From the NCBI GenBank assembly GCA_009602725.1, contig WELB01000079.1:109529-173528 (forward strand): a DNA stretch of 64,000 nt, in the 5' to 3' direction. Below the pieces are notes generated by a model. The model saw nothing but the letters and a program-made list of their open reading frames with translations, was not told the DNA's origin and made no database searches. This DNA is from Spirogloea muscicola (taxonomy: Eukaryota; Streptophyta; Zygnematophyceae; Spirogloeales; Spirogloeaceae). Below are positions 21,718 to 34,100 of this stretch, piece after piece (the first letter of the stretch is position 1; every line of letters starts with the position of its first letter). The position numbers and the translations under genes are program-made.

Positions 21718-24700
21718 ATGAGCTACCACGAGCCTTTCCGGAGGTCGGTGGGCGTGCAGCGGGCCATGCCGTTCCATTCTCGCACCGCTCCCGCCATGGC
21801 CCTGGCGACCGCCGAGGCCCTGACGGCGGCGGCGGCGGCGGCGGCGGGCGCAGGCTGGTGAAGCTGATAGCGCGCATGTTCTACACGGAGGAGCTCCCGG
21901 TGCGCACCAAGTCCAAGTCCGACAAGTCCGACAACCAGGGCATCGCCGTCGTCATCCTCGACGCGCTGGCCAGGTCCGCCGCCGCCGCCGCCGCCGCTGC
22001 CGTGTGAGCCTGAATCCCGTGTCTGCAATGAGTGGGGGCCCTGACGGTGGCGCTGCCTTCCTCCCCCCCCAGGCGGCAGTGGGTGAAGGAGGAGGAGCTC
22101 GCGCGCTTCCTGAAGCTGCACCCCAAGCAGGTGCGCCGCGTCATGCACGTCCTCGAGGAGGAGCGCCTCGTCATCCGCGTGCACCGCCGCGAGGTGCGCG
22201 CCGCAGCCCCGGCCCCCTGGCTCCTAACCCACAATTCACAATTCTTAATCCGCATTCCACAATCCATGATTCATGTTTCATAGTTCATCAATGAATGCTG
22301 CCGGCAGAGGCTCCACGCCGCACGTCTGCCCGGCCCTGCTGCCTGCCCTGCGCCGCTGCTGAGGGCTGCAATCTGTGCCGAGCCAGCGTCTGCCGATATG
22401 GGCGGGAAGCTAGCAAGCCTTGCTTTGAGCATGCCCCTTGTGCTCCTCGGCCGTCCTTGCGTTGCCCGAGCAAAGGGCTGACGCGCCAACGCAGCTTGTT
22501 GGGCGCTTGCTGCCCAGACGGTCAAGTTGACCGCCAAGTACAGCGCCGCCGTGGCAGCGACGGCCAGCGACGAGCAGCAGGAGCGGCACGAGGACGGCGC
22601 TGAGAAGGTCAAGATGCACACGCACACCTACTGCTGCCTCGACTACGCCCAGGTGCCGTCGCATACGGCACGCACCATTCGCACAGCATCCGCTCTTTGC
22701 CCTTCCCGCTGTTTGGGGTCAATGTCTCAATACTGCCCGTGCTGTACCAAGGCCCCCACCCAAGCGTCTCGTCCGCAAAGGTTGAGGGGTTCACATGCTG
22801 CCACCAGGTGCGTTCTTCGAGCAGATCATCGATGTAATCCGGTATCGCATCCACCGCGCAAAGAAGAAGCTCAAGGACGAACTCGAGGATCGGGACACTA
22901 TACAGGAGTACCTCTGCACCAACTGCGCACGCAGGTACGACAGCGGCACCCTTCAAGTGGGGTGACGCATAAAAATCCGGAGAGGACACAATATGAGAAT
23001 TGCTTGGGAAGACTTGTTGACCTTGTTGGTCAGTGGTTGATGTTCATTACAGCTCAATAGCTGCAATTTCAATGTCAGACATTGTGAACTAAACTCTATA
23101 CCCAGTTGCCATTGTTGAGATTTTCGTTGGTCCTTATTTTTCTTTCTTTCTTTCTTTCTTGATTCTTAGACAGTATTCTCAAATACCTCATCTTGTCAGC
23201 TGATTATGTTGCTTAGATGATGAGCGTTTGCATCCCGGTTGCCGCAGGTTCTCAGCCTTTGATGCACTTCGACTCATCAACCCATCCGATTTGACCTTCC
23301 ACTGCGAGGTCTGTGACTCGGAGCTTGTGGCTGAGGCTGACAAGCTGGCACAGGATGCCCTGGGCGACAATGAGGACCACGCAAGGAGGCGGCGGCGTGA
23401 GATGCTCAAGGACATGTACGAGAGGCTTGAGGTGAGGAACCTGCTTGACAAATCGTGGCAAGTATCAGATGGTAGTGATGGGCAAGCTTTTTGGAGTAAG
23501 CATCACAGTCCTCAGTCATACAATGATGAGTTGCTGTTGGTCAGTATCTTGACTTGCATAACACAGTACGTACCGGTGCCGCTCAAGAAATGCAGTCAAG
23601 CAGGCTTTAGATTTCAAGGGGCATATGACCGAATCTTAGATTGCTTGCTCTGTGCAGCGGCAATACAAGCCTCTCCTTGACCAGCTGGCGAAAATAAAGG
23701 AGCTGACGCCCCCAGATTTTGGCACACTTGAGCAGTGGGAGCGGCGAGCAGTTGGAAGAGGCCCTCGTGTTGTTGCCGACGATGGCATTATGCAGATTGA
23801 CAGCAAGCTTGGCGCGGCAGGCGGCGGCGCCTATGCTGCACCCATGCCCTTCTTGGGCGAGACAAAGGTGCAGCAAGTGCACTGCCCTTCCATGGTTGGG
23901 ACGTCCAGTCTGCCGCGTGCATTGTGGACTGATGACAAGGCGCATGGCTTCACATTTGATTGCATATGTTATGTCCAGCATGAGTTCACATTCTTGGCTT
24001 GAAGTTTGATGGTTTGGTTATGGGGAGATGTCTCTGCATATGGATCTATGACTATCTTGTTCCTGTCTTTCTGTCATGTTTATTCACTTGGCCCCTCATC
24101 ATAAGCCTCGGGCTATGTTAGCCTGCCTCTAACATTGCTGACTGCTGGCTGCACTCTCTCTGTGCCATGGCGTGTCGCTGTCGGCAGGTGGAGGTGAACC
24201 TCGATGCCTCTGGCGGCGTCAAGCTGGAGGGAGGTGAATCTACGTCAGCGCCCCAGAAGATTGTGCCGGAGTGGGCGCGGCGGCAGGGCATGAACCTTAC
24301 CGCCGCCCAGCGGGGGGAAGCGGAGGTTGACGTCAAGCCCACCATTGTGGAGGAGGCAACTCCTGCTGCGAAGGTGGAGGAACTGACGGAGGAGGAGAGG
24401 GAGGCGGCCGAGAAGCGGCGAATACAGGTCAGCGGGATCATGCTGTCGGCCTCGCTCAGCTTACTTCCAGCAAGTGGTGGCTGCTGCTTGTTTCTAGCCC
24501 GGTCTTTCACAAGCCTTGCCAGTGGGAGGATGACAAGATGGAGGCTTGCTTTTCAGGCTTGCTTCGCTGCTTCGCTTCCTTTGACTGGCTAACTCATTGT
24601 GTGCAATGTCACGCGTGCCCAGGAGGAATACTACAAGGCCTACTATGCGCAGATGATGGCAAGGCACCAAGCCATGATGGCTGCACCCACGACGGGCTCT

Positions 24701-25069
24701 GCCGAAGCACCACCCGCGAGCCCCTTGCTGGAGCCAAAGCGCGAGGTGGGCTCGAAGGTGAAGCGGGAGATGCGTGAGGAAGAGGGCGAGGAAGGAGAGG
24801 AAGAGGAAGAGGACATTGAGTGGGAGGAGGGTGGCGGCGAGGCCGATGCCGGACCATCTGCCTCGCCGGCAGGCCCGGCTTCTGGTACTCCAGCTTCGGC
24901 CAACGGCGGGTCCAGCCCTGCTGAGAGCAGCCTCAAGGGCCCCGCCAATGGAGTACACCCTGGCGACGGTGCAGAGGCCGGCGGGCTGGAGCAGGAGCCC
25001 GGCCTTGCGCATGCTGGCGTAGACAACGATGACGACGATGACGAGAACTACTACTGGGAGGAGGCTTGA
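21718..25069 (+). CDS. GTF2E1: General transcription factor IIE subunit alpha (TFIIE-alpha)
   Basis: TFIIE-alpha binds TFIIH at the RNA polymerase II promoter and stimulates CTD phosphorylation and promoter melting. Nine exons: 21718-21743, 21854-21973, 22073-22193, 22518-22652, 22825-22934, 23248-23431, 23658-23867, 24188-24427, 24623-25069; 530 residues. The first coding exon is only 26 nt (MSYHEPFR) and joins in phase to RLVKLIARMFYTEE. A winged-helix domain follows (QWVKEEELARFLKLHPKQVR), then KVKMHTHTYCCLDYAQ. A C4 zinc ribbon comes next (CTNC in exon 5, CEVC in exon 6), then RRRRREMLKDMYERLE, PMPFLGETK and QGMNLTAAQRGE. The C-terminus is Glu-rich and ends DDDDDENYYWEEA. Both the order and the residues match plant TFIIE-alpha. 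Confidence 0.95.
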
Positions 25070-26263
25070 GAAGCCTGCCACAGACCCTTTGGTCGTCAAC
25101 ATCGGTCAGGGCCCAATGCAAGTCCTTGCAAGGCGGCCACAGAGAGCGTGCGAGCGAGTGTGTAGAAGCCTGTCGTCCATCGGTGCTCGCTACTCGGGTT
25201 GTTGAGAGTTAGCTGGGCTGGTGGCATGTGCGATGGTGAGTCCCGGTTCTCAGTTAGCCAGCCAGCAAAAGTCCCTCTCTTCCCTCCTTGGGCGGACTCC
25301 CTGCTGCTGGTGCCAACTTGCGGCCGCTGACTGGGTCACGAAGTGGCCAACTGGCTTGGCAACCTGCGGGACTGAGTGATCTGCACGTACTCTGGTCTTC
25401 AGGCCTGCTATTCTTTTCGGGCTGGCTTTCCACAGCCCTCGCCCCCCTTGGATCGGCTTATTTGCACTTGTTTCTGTTGCCGTTCCCTTGTGACCTTCTC
25501 CATTCACGTTGCTCTAGCCTTTGACAGCATAAGTCTTCCGATTTAAGGCAGTGGCTGTGGAAGGCCAGCCCAAAAAGAGTGGACATAGCCATTGCCCCCA
25601 ACGCAAGAGCTATTTTGTTATCGAAGGAGCCTCTCTCGTTAGCGCTTCCCCTGGCCCCCTTCACGTACTTTCTTCATTCTTTTTTGGGCTGGCTTTTCCA
25701 GCCCTTATCCTCAATGGGCGAGCACTTTCTTCTCTCGTTCTTCACGATTTTGTCAGGGGTCCGGCTCTGGGTTCAGGATGCAGGGCTTGTCGCTATGAGG
25801 TCGGTAACCCAGGTTGGGCGTCTTGGGAGCCTGGTTAGGACCACGGTGAGGACCGGGGTGACGGGGCCGTGAGAGTTCCCGTCACGGCGGGCCGTTAAGC
25901 CGGGCCCGTTAACCCAGGGGCCCCCGCGGGCGGCCTCTCGTCCGGCGGTAAGCGGGAGGCTAGTTGTCAGTCAAACACTAACGGGAAGCAGATTAATTGA
26001 CACTTAATGATAATGGATCAATTAAAGTCTCACTGGCCCCCTAACCGGCACACCTTCCCCGCCAAGCCCTAGCGACTTGGACATCCGGAATCGCCGCCGG
26101 CCCCGCCGCCGCCGCCAGGAGACGCGGCCGCCGCCTCCGCCGCCGCCGCCGCTGACTCCGCGAAAAAAAAAAAAACTGCCGCCGCCGCCGCGGCCGCGGG
26201 ACGCCCGTGAGCCCGGGGGGACCTCTGCGGAGGCCGGCGTAGCCGGCGCGGGGAGCCGCCGAG
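25070..26263. other. TFIIE-alpha 3' flank, two hairpin repeats, coatomer delta leader
   Basis: The first part is presumably the TFIIE-alpha 3' UTR. Repeats at 25405-25450 and 25545-25740 carry the GGGCTGGC...GCCAGCCC hairpin (25686-25704 is GGGCTGGCTTTTCCAGCCC) and the CCTCAATGGGCGAGCACTTT end. From 25750 to 26050 the sequence is GC-rich and unmatched. From 26050 to 26263 it looks like the coatomer delta promoter and 5' UTR, with a 12-base A run near 26165. Confidence 0.5.
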
Positions 26264-29200
26264 ATGGTGCGCGGCACGATCTTGAAAGGCTGCTCATGGT
26301 CTCGGTGACAGCACCTGCGTCGTTTCACCAAGCGTCTGCTGACTGCGGCTGCGGCGCATTTGCGGGGCCGGCTGCTTGGCGTGCAGGTGGTCCTGGCAGC
26401 CTCCATCATCAGCAAAACTGGAAAAGGTCAGGCACACTTGTAATGGCAGTTCACAGTCGTCGATAGGCTGTCAGAGCGCTGCCATGCTTGCATTGTCTCG
26501 CCTGGTGTCGGTTGTGGCTCCGGCAGCAGTCCACGATCAGCCATGCAGAGATGCAGAGGAGGAATCAACGCCCTGCTAATGCAGGCCGTTGATCGCCGCG
26601 GCTACGAAGGCAGGCTCACCGACAGCGTCGCATCTAGGATGTCGGCCTGTGCACGATCGCCAGCCGCCTGAAAATCTGAATGGCCATGCGAGATTCGTCG
26701 ACCTGTGCAGCCTTGGTCTCGCGGCAATTTGTGGACATGTCTAGGATCCGCATCGAGGGTCTGCTCGCTGCATTTCCCAAGCTGGTGGGGAGTGGCAAGC
26801 AGCATACGTATGTCGAGACGGAGAACGTCCGCTACGTGTACCAGCCTCTGGAGACACTGTACCTCCTGCTCGTGACCAACAAGCAGAGCAACATTTTGGA
26901 GGATTTGGACACCCTCCGCCTCCTCTCAAAGCTCGTATCCACCAATCTCCTTTCCTTTCTCTTCGCAGATCACCTGGATCACATTAAGAACGATCTCTTA
27001 GCAGTCACTATGTGATCAGTTTGTGTGTGGAATTCAAGCTGCCCCAGCACTATCGCAGCCGACTGAGAGGAGAGTCCAGCTGCACACTGCGATGATGTCT
27101 TCCTTGTTCACTTGCAAGTCCGCTCCTTAACCAGCAGCAGGTGCCTGAGTACTGTCCTGGCCTGGACGAGGAGGGCATTAGCAAGGTTGCGTTCGACCTC
27201 ATCTTCGCTTTCGATGAGGTCCTGTCACTTGGAGTGAAGGACAATGTTACCATTGCTCAAGTGAAGCAGTACACAGAGATGGAGAGTCACGAGGAGAAGT
27301 TGCACAAGATGATCATCCAAAGCAAAATACAGGACACCAAGGATGTTATGAAGCGGAAGGCCATGGAGATTGATAAGAGCAAGGTGCGCGGCTGTTGGTG
27401 GCATCCCACTCCTTCGTGTGCACTATCTCCAAGTGCAGTCTCCGAGCATGGCCTGCTGGTGCTTGGTCTTGTTGTCCGTCGCTTATCCATTCTTTGATTT
27501 TGGCAGGTGGACAAGAAGGTGGAGAAGGCCGGCTACAGCGCTCTGAGCTCCATGGGATCGGGGCCTGTGTCCATGAACAACGGCTTCAATGACAACATCC
27601 ACTCTGCTGGCAACAGCTTTGGTGGCGCTGGTGGCTTTGCACCATCACAGGCCAGTAATGACTACAACAAGAACAAAGGTGAACTGCAAGGCTGCTTATC
27701 CTTCTGTTAGAGCTTGTCTGTCTTGTTTGCAGCACCTTAAGAACATTGAGGAGCATCTTGCAGGGGCGACTTGGACCACCATAAGCGTGCAGTCTTTCCT
27801 GCACACGTGTGCAGTCACATAATCGTGCAGTGGTTGCCACCGTGACTTCAAGCATCTAATGACATTTGTCCTTCTGTGGTCTTTGTGCAGGTCGCCCGTT
27901 GGGAGCTCCGCCGAAAGGGATGGGTATGCAGCTGGGCAAGTCACAGAAGACCAACCAGTTCTTGGAGTCGCTCAAGGCTGAGGGAGAAGTGATCGTAGAA
28001 GATTCTGTAGCTGTTCCTGCTGCTGCAGGAGCGTTAAGATCTGCCCCACCATCAACAGACCCAATTACAATAACTGTAGAGGAGCGGTTGGTGGTGGTGC
28101 TGAAGAAAGATGGAGGTCTGGAGAACCTTGAGGTGCAGGGGACAATGGCGCTGGAAGTGCAACGAGAGGAGGATGCATACATCCGAATCCAAGTAAGGCA
28201 GTGGTCTGCGTGCCTGCCTGTTCTCCTCTGCTCTACTTGCTGGCAGCATATACGTCACAGCACGAGTAGCAGCAACTGCTTGCAATTCTTGCTGCAGTCT
28301 ATAGTTCAGGGGACGGTCTTGTGCAAGGAATGTCCTTCTCTCTCAAAGAGTTGGGAAAAGTGGCTGCCGCAAGAACAAATGCTGCCAGCTCCTTGATCCA
28401 GCCAGCTGACTCTGAGTCGGCAATGTACACTGTCTGACTGCAACTGGTGCCAAGATGCTGTGGAATACATCCTGGTTAACGTGGCCTGCTGCTTTTCATC
28501 CAATGGTTCCAGACCGAAGGCGGCAGTGATAGGAGTTTCCAATTCAAAACACACCCCAACATTGATAAGGCCTTGCACGCCAATGAGAGTATACTTGGCC
28601 TGAAGGATCCAAGTCGGCCATTCCCAACTGGAAGCCCACTTGGCATCCTCAAGTGGAGGATGCAGAGCAAGGATGAGACTCTTGTGCCACTGAGCAGTAA
28701 GTCAACACAGCACACTCCCTGTTACTGTTACGGTGCATTCCATGACACGATTGATGTTGTACAAATTTCGTCTCTTGCAGTATGCATCTGTACTTGGACC
28801 ATTAAACTTGGTGGTCAGATGAGTCAGCTGACAATGTCTGTTATTTTGGCAGTCAACTGCTGGCCCTCTGTTTCGGGCGGTGCATCCTACGTAAACATTG
28901 AGTATGAGGCTTCCAAGCGCTTTGACCTTCAGAATGTACTGATCTCCATCCCCTTGCCCGCACTTCGAGATGCACCAACCATCAACTCTGTTGATGGCGA
29001 GACAAGGTTTGAGCTATTCACCAAGTCCAGGCCTAGACGGTCAGCAGCCAACTGTTTTGCACTTCAGCACGGTCACTTGGTGATGATGCTGATTTCACGG
29101 CCAAGTCTTCTTGAAAGTATGTGCTTGAGGATGATTCAGTATCAAGTGCAAAGCCCATATGCTTTCTGTCATACGGCGTGTATGCAGAGGGTCAATTGTG

Positions 29201-29854
29201 TTGTCTGCAGATGTCAGAGCTGAGTCAGGTCAAGATGGATGGCTTTGCAGGTACAACAGCAGGCGATCACAACTTGAATGGAGCATTGACTTGATCGACA
29301 ACACGAATCGCAAGTACGTGTTGAGCCTGTCGCGCTGCTTGTCTGGTACTCTTACTGAAATTGCACGCAAATACCACGCACTCGTTGATCACGCAGCAGC
29401 CATACTAGAATGTGCTTTGTGACCAAGTGTTGCTGAGTACTTTGCAGTGGATCCTTGGAGTTTGTTGTGCCTCCTTCCGATCCAGCAGCTTTCTTCCCGG
29501 TAGATGTAACTTTCACCGCCAGCAAAACGTTTTGTGATGTCAAGGTGAGCCTCCATAACGGGGCCGCTGCAAACTGAGCAGACCTGCCATGCCAACTTCA
29601 TGAACAGATGATATAGCCTGCGCTTTGTGTTTGTCCCCTGGTGTGACTATTATCTTGCTAATAGCTTACACAGCCTTTGACAATAGTCGACTCAAGGAGC
29701 TATGGTGGCGGAGGCCTTTGGCGCTTGATTGCCTAATCGTGTTGGAGTACTGCGAGCTGTGCAGGTTGCCTCTGTTGTGCAAACAGGTAATGGCCAACCA
29801 GCCAAGTACGCAGGACGGACGCACTTGCTCGTGGAGAGCTACCAAGTTGCTTAG
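26264..29854 (+). CDS. ARCN1: Coatomer subunit delta (delta-COP)
   Basis: Delta-COP belongs to the COPI adaptor subcomplex that coats Golgi-to-ER vesicles. Eleven coding exons: 26264-26266, 26387-26426, 26711-26934, 27141-27383, 27507-27678, 27891-28192, 28513-28696, 28853-29006, 29251-29313, 29448-29544, 29765-29854. They give 523 residues (plant delta-COP about 527). Exon 1 contributes only the ATG, spliced to [13 protein letters not shown]. The N-terminal longin domain follows ([40 protein letters not shown]), then [15 protein letters not shown] Gly/Ser/Asn-rich linker comes next, then [20 protein letters not shown]. The mu-homology domain contains [24 protein letters not shown] and [13 protein letters not shown]. 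The end is VESYQVA. All junctions are GT-AG with agreeing phase. Confidence 0.96.
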
Positions 29855-30921
29855 TTCAGAGTACATGCAGCAGAATCATGTGAATGATCCCTGATGCTGG
29901 GCACGAGGCGCAGCAGCATATAGAGTGCCTCTCCTGGACCATGTCAAACGTGGTTCCTGTTTGCCGAGGGCGGTCTGTCTGTTTGTATTGGCATGCCGCT
30001 TTGCGCCAATACTCATGCGTGTCTGTAACGCGCTGGTAGATTTCCTGGTGTGAGCACAGTGCTTCACCACCTTGCGCAGCTGGGCAGCTCAGTCCTCCTC
30101 TTTGCTAATGACTTGCTAACAGAGACTGAAGCGTGCTGTGAAGCACCTCTGAGTTGTGGTACATGACTGTCAGTCACCGACACTGATTCATCCCGAGCAT
30201 CTCAGCAGAAGGTCGTCTGGCGCCTGCTCCTGGAGAGGATTGCTCAGTTGCAGGATTACCAACTGTCTTAGATTGTCGAGGAAGGCTCCGTAAGAGGCGA
30301 CTCTGTGGCACTGTGCTCTGAACTCCCGCAAGGCGGCCACTGCTCCAGGTGCCGGCGCAAGCACAGCCAGCAGCGTAGCTCGCAGTGGTTGCCCAGGTCG
30401 CCTTGCGCTTCAACTCGGCCCTCTGAGGCCGGCTGGTCGAGAGGTGACTCACAAACACAGAAGGAGGAAACACAGGAGGAAGCCCTTCCCAGGAAGAATA
30501 CGGCTGCTGATATCGAAACAGAAATTGTAGAAGCCAGTGAGGTGCGTACAGAGTGTGTTCGTGACCAGAGTAGCGGAGCCACAGGCTAGGCAGACGGGGC
30601 GCTCCTAGTACCCCCGTGTCAGTGGTAGGTGCTCTCAGTACCCCCATGTCAGCAGTAGGAAAGAAGAGTGCGGCTGCTGGTATTGGAGGAGCGGCTGTAA
30701 AAGCCAGCCAGGTGCATACAAAGGGAGGCAAGAACTAGTGCGTAAGTTGGTGCTACAGGAAACGAAGCCCTATGACAAGGTGGCTAAGGCATCGGTGTGA
30801 CGTTAGTTACCACAGGTGAACACATGAAGATGCCTTTGAAAGACTCAGCGAAATGCAGACAAGAAACGGGAGGGACAGTGGCTGTCTCAGAACGGCTCAA
30901 CGCCGACGCCGCCCTGGCTGA
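29855..30921. repeat. Coatomer delta 3' flank with degraded retroelement tails
   Basis: No gene is supported. On the minus strand, 30665-30590 holds two successive degraded copies of the retroelement ORF end (about LLLTWGY and PLTRGY), so the tail is duplicated in tandem. The AAGAGTGCGGCTGCTGGT repeat lies at 30661-30720 and its relative at 30494-30560. The rest shows nothing recognisable. Confidence 0.5.
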
Positions 30922-31062
30922 GGGCCAACTTACACTCGGTCGGTCGGTCACGGCCGAAGGGTACGTGCTGCGCGTTGTATGGACGCCCGGGGTCAAAACC
31001 TTGCCAATCTGAGGCAAAGTCGAGGCCAATATGTGACCAACCGACCAGGTGTAAGTTGGCCC
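30922..31062. mobile_element. 141-bp TIR element, copy 3
   Basis: It starts GGGCCAACTTACACTCGG and ends GGTGTAAGTTGGCCC. Its length of 141 bp equals copies 1 and 2 near 21.3 kb, with the same internal sequence. The flanks are TGA and TCA, so the target duplication is not exact. It lies about 115 bp upstream of the aspartic protease start. Confidence 0.75.
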
Positions 31063-31176
31063 TCATGAGAAGCGCTTCAGCCGAGCTAGTCAGCGCCCGT
31101 TGACCCGTTGACCAGTCGACCCGTTGACTCGGCGCGGGGCCACAACTCGGCCTCCGCCGCCGCCGCCGCCGCCGCC

Positions 31177-34100
31177 ATGCCCCCGCCGCCCTCCGCGCCG
31201 CGGAGTGACGACGGCCCTGACCTCGATCGGCGAGCTGCCGCGCGGCTGCGGCGCAGAGGCGTCGCCGGCGGCGGCGGCGGCGGGCTTGCCGATGCCGCTG
31301 TGGCCCCGAACTTCACGGCAGGTAGGCGAGAGTGGCAAGCTGGCGAGCTCCCCCAGCTCATGCCCCAGCTCATTTACATCCCTTTGTAACAGGCCTTGAG
31401 GGGCTTTGCACTTAGCGCCTCAGCTTGGCAGAGCTATCGGTGTTTCGTAACTAGTGGTTTCTGTATGCATGCACATAAAGGCTGGAACAATGTTTGCTTC
31501 TGTCTTGTTAGGCGCCATAGCTGCTATGGCTCAGAATAAGATCGAGTGGACGCCAAGTGGTCAGTCTGGGAAAGGCCTCAAGCGAGGAGCAGCTGGCTTG
31601 TCGGGCCTTCTCGTTGTCAGTAGCACTGCCTCTGCCGCTGACCTGCTGCCTCTGCTTCCGTGGGGCACAGAAGCGCCGCTGTCGTTGCGCCTGACGCACC
31701 GCCTGGGGCCCGAGCTCCAGCAGCTCCTCCGTAGGCACGGGAGAAGTGTGAGTTTCTCTCCCAAAGGCGCGACAGTACCTCCCTCTGTCCCACATTGTGG
31801 TGTCGCTCTGACACTCTGCACCTTGACCTCAATATGGGCATCCAGCAGCTCCTGCTTGTGATAACTGCATGAGCTGCCTATCCTGTATAGCCTGCTTAGC
31901 CTTCTCAGTGCTGACTATGAAGGGCTACATCGAGGCAGGTCGTGCATCTCATGAATCTCGAGTTTCTCTGCAATCCAGCTTCGTTGCGTCCCAGCAATGA
32001 CCCATTTCTGGAATTAAACTCAGAGCTAGCTCTGTGTATTTCACGGAGGATGCAGCTGCACGCGGTCCTTCTTGAGCGCGATCTGAGGAGGTCTGAGGAC
32101 CAGGGCAGGAGGATTCTCGCGGGCAAGCATCCTCCTGGCCAAGGACACCACAGTGAGGGGACAGGGCACCATGGCCTTGCCGGCTCCAGCGCCAGCGGCA
32201 GCTTTGCCTTGGTGGGAAAGACGCACCCCAACGGGTAAGCCAAACACCGTGCTGATGCCTGGATGACGTTGAAGTGCCAAGGAGTATGCTTGAGGACTTA
32301 GTTGATTACAGCACCAGGGACTGCTCTTAATGTGGCTGCTGTGATCCTGACAGGCTTTACTACGCCGAAGTTGGGATCGGCACACCGCCCCAGCACTTCA
32401 AGGTTGACATTGACACTGGCAGCAACCTGCTCTGGGTCAACTGCCAGCCTTGTGCCAGATGTACCGTCTCCACCAACAAGGTCCTCTTCTACAACCTGTA
32501 GTAGACCTTTTTGTGGGGGCAGCACAGCTAGCACCCACCAAATTTATTGTGATGTCTCATGTGACAATGAGCTGATTACGTGCTAATGAGAGAGCTTTGA
32601 GGATGATGCAGGATCTAAAGCCTACACTAGCAAGACCCTTTGAACCCCGCCAATCGTCCAGCAGTGCTGTGGTTGGATGCAATGACAAAGTCTGCACGGC
32701 AGCTGAGCCCACTCTCCTCACTCAGCCATGTAGCCTGTAAGCTGCCTTCGAAACACAAGCCTTGTCATCTTGGCAGTAACTTTTATGACATTGATGCGTT
32801 GACACCTCTGGCCTGGTAAGAATGCATGGCAAAATAGGCAGCACCTTCACAAATTTCTATGCTGCAGAGGGCCACATGTGTATCTCAAGACCACCACCTC
32901 ATAATTGAGGTATTCAGCATTCATGCTTTCTGGTTTAAAATGTCCAAGATGCCAACTCTTACAATGTTGCGCGAGCATTACAGCACAGACATTGGCTGCA
33001 TTTACAAGGTTACCTACGGTGACCAGAGCTCGTCGGCTGGTCATCTCCTACTGGACGTTCTTAGCTTCCCCGTAGACAAGCGAGCCAGCAGAGGGCTCCC
33101 CGTTCTTTTCGGGTATTGCTCACCAGTCGTTCTTGTTTCTCAGAGATGGCTGTACTGCTTTAGGAATGTCTTGCCCTTGTTTTATAGATGGTTGTAGGGT
33201 TGTGACATTGTAGTTGTGGCTTAGCATGTAATAAGAGGAATTGTGTGTTTTTCTGTGCCAGCTGTGGCCAACTGCAGACTGGCAATCTGTACAATGGGCT
33301 CGGTTTCACCTACTTTCAGGGAGTGGACGGGATCATGGGTTTGGGTCGAGGTTCTCTTGCCCTCCCTGCTTATCTTTCTCAGAAGCTCAAAAGCCTCGGT
33401 CTAAGGTAAGGCGCCTGAGCTCAACTGAGACATGTGCGCATTACCTATGACTCACCATTGCTGTACCTGCTTGCCTTGCCAACCTTCAGACTCATGGTGC
33501 CTGCTGCTATGACTCAGCAAGGTATCCTGTCGACTTCTGTCACATTTCTCTAAGTTGTTCTCTTCTGCTGTTGACTTGCAGTGACGTCTTTGCCATCTGT
33601 CTTGGAGGCGAGGCTGGTGGTGGCCTCTTGCAATTTGGTGCAGCTCGGATCCCAAGTAAAGGTGTCGTCTATACTCCTTTGCGAGCAGATGCCAGGTAGT
33701 GAGCTCTTGGCACTGCCAAATTGCTCCTTGGCTATGAAGCTCACTGATAATTTATTTGCTGAGATGTGCTAATGGCAGTCAAGTGCAATGCTGATGGATC
33801 CTTCTGGACTTCAGGGATCTGTGGAGAGTTAGCTTGTTGAGGATGAGTGTGAGGGGAGTTCCTCTTCCTGTCTCCTCGTCTGCATGCGGATCCACTGTTC
33901 GGGGCAACTGCATCTTTGACAGTGGTCAAACATATTCAAGCCTTTCTCCAGTTCTTCAAGCTGCACTGGTGAAGGCAGTGAGTTACAATCCTATAGCTCG
34001 TCATGCATCATTGTAATCTAAGTGACCTGATCCTCATCAGGTTCCTTGCAGTAGAGGACCCACACTGAAACTTCCTATTGCATTTTCGTGTCCGTATTGT

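Noticed and set aside
30085-30115. LLFANDLL, resembling the reverse transcriptase LFADDL box
   Set aside because: The second catalytic residue is changed, no flanking RT motifs are found, and the match is too short. It could be a fossil but is not supportable.
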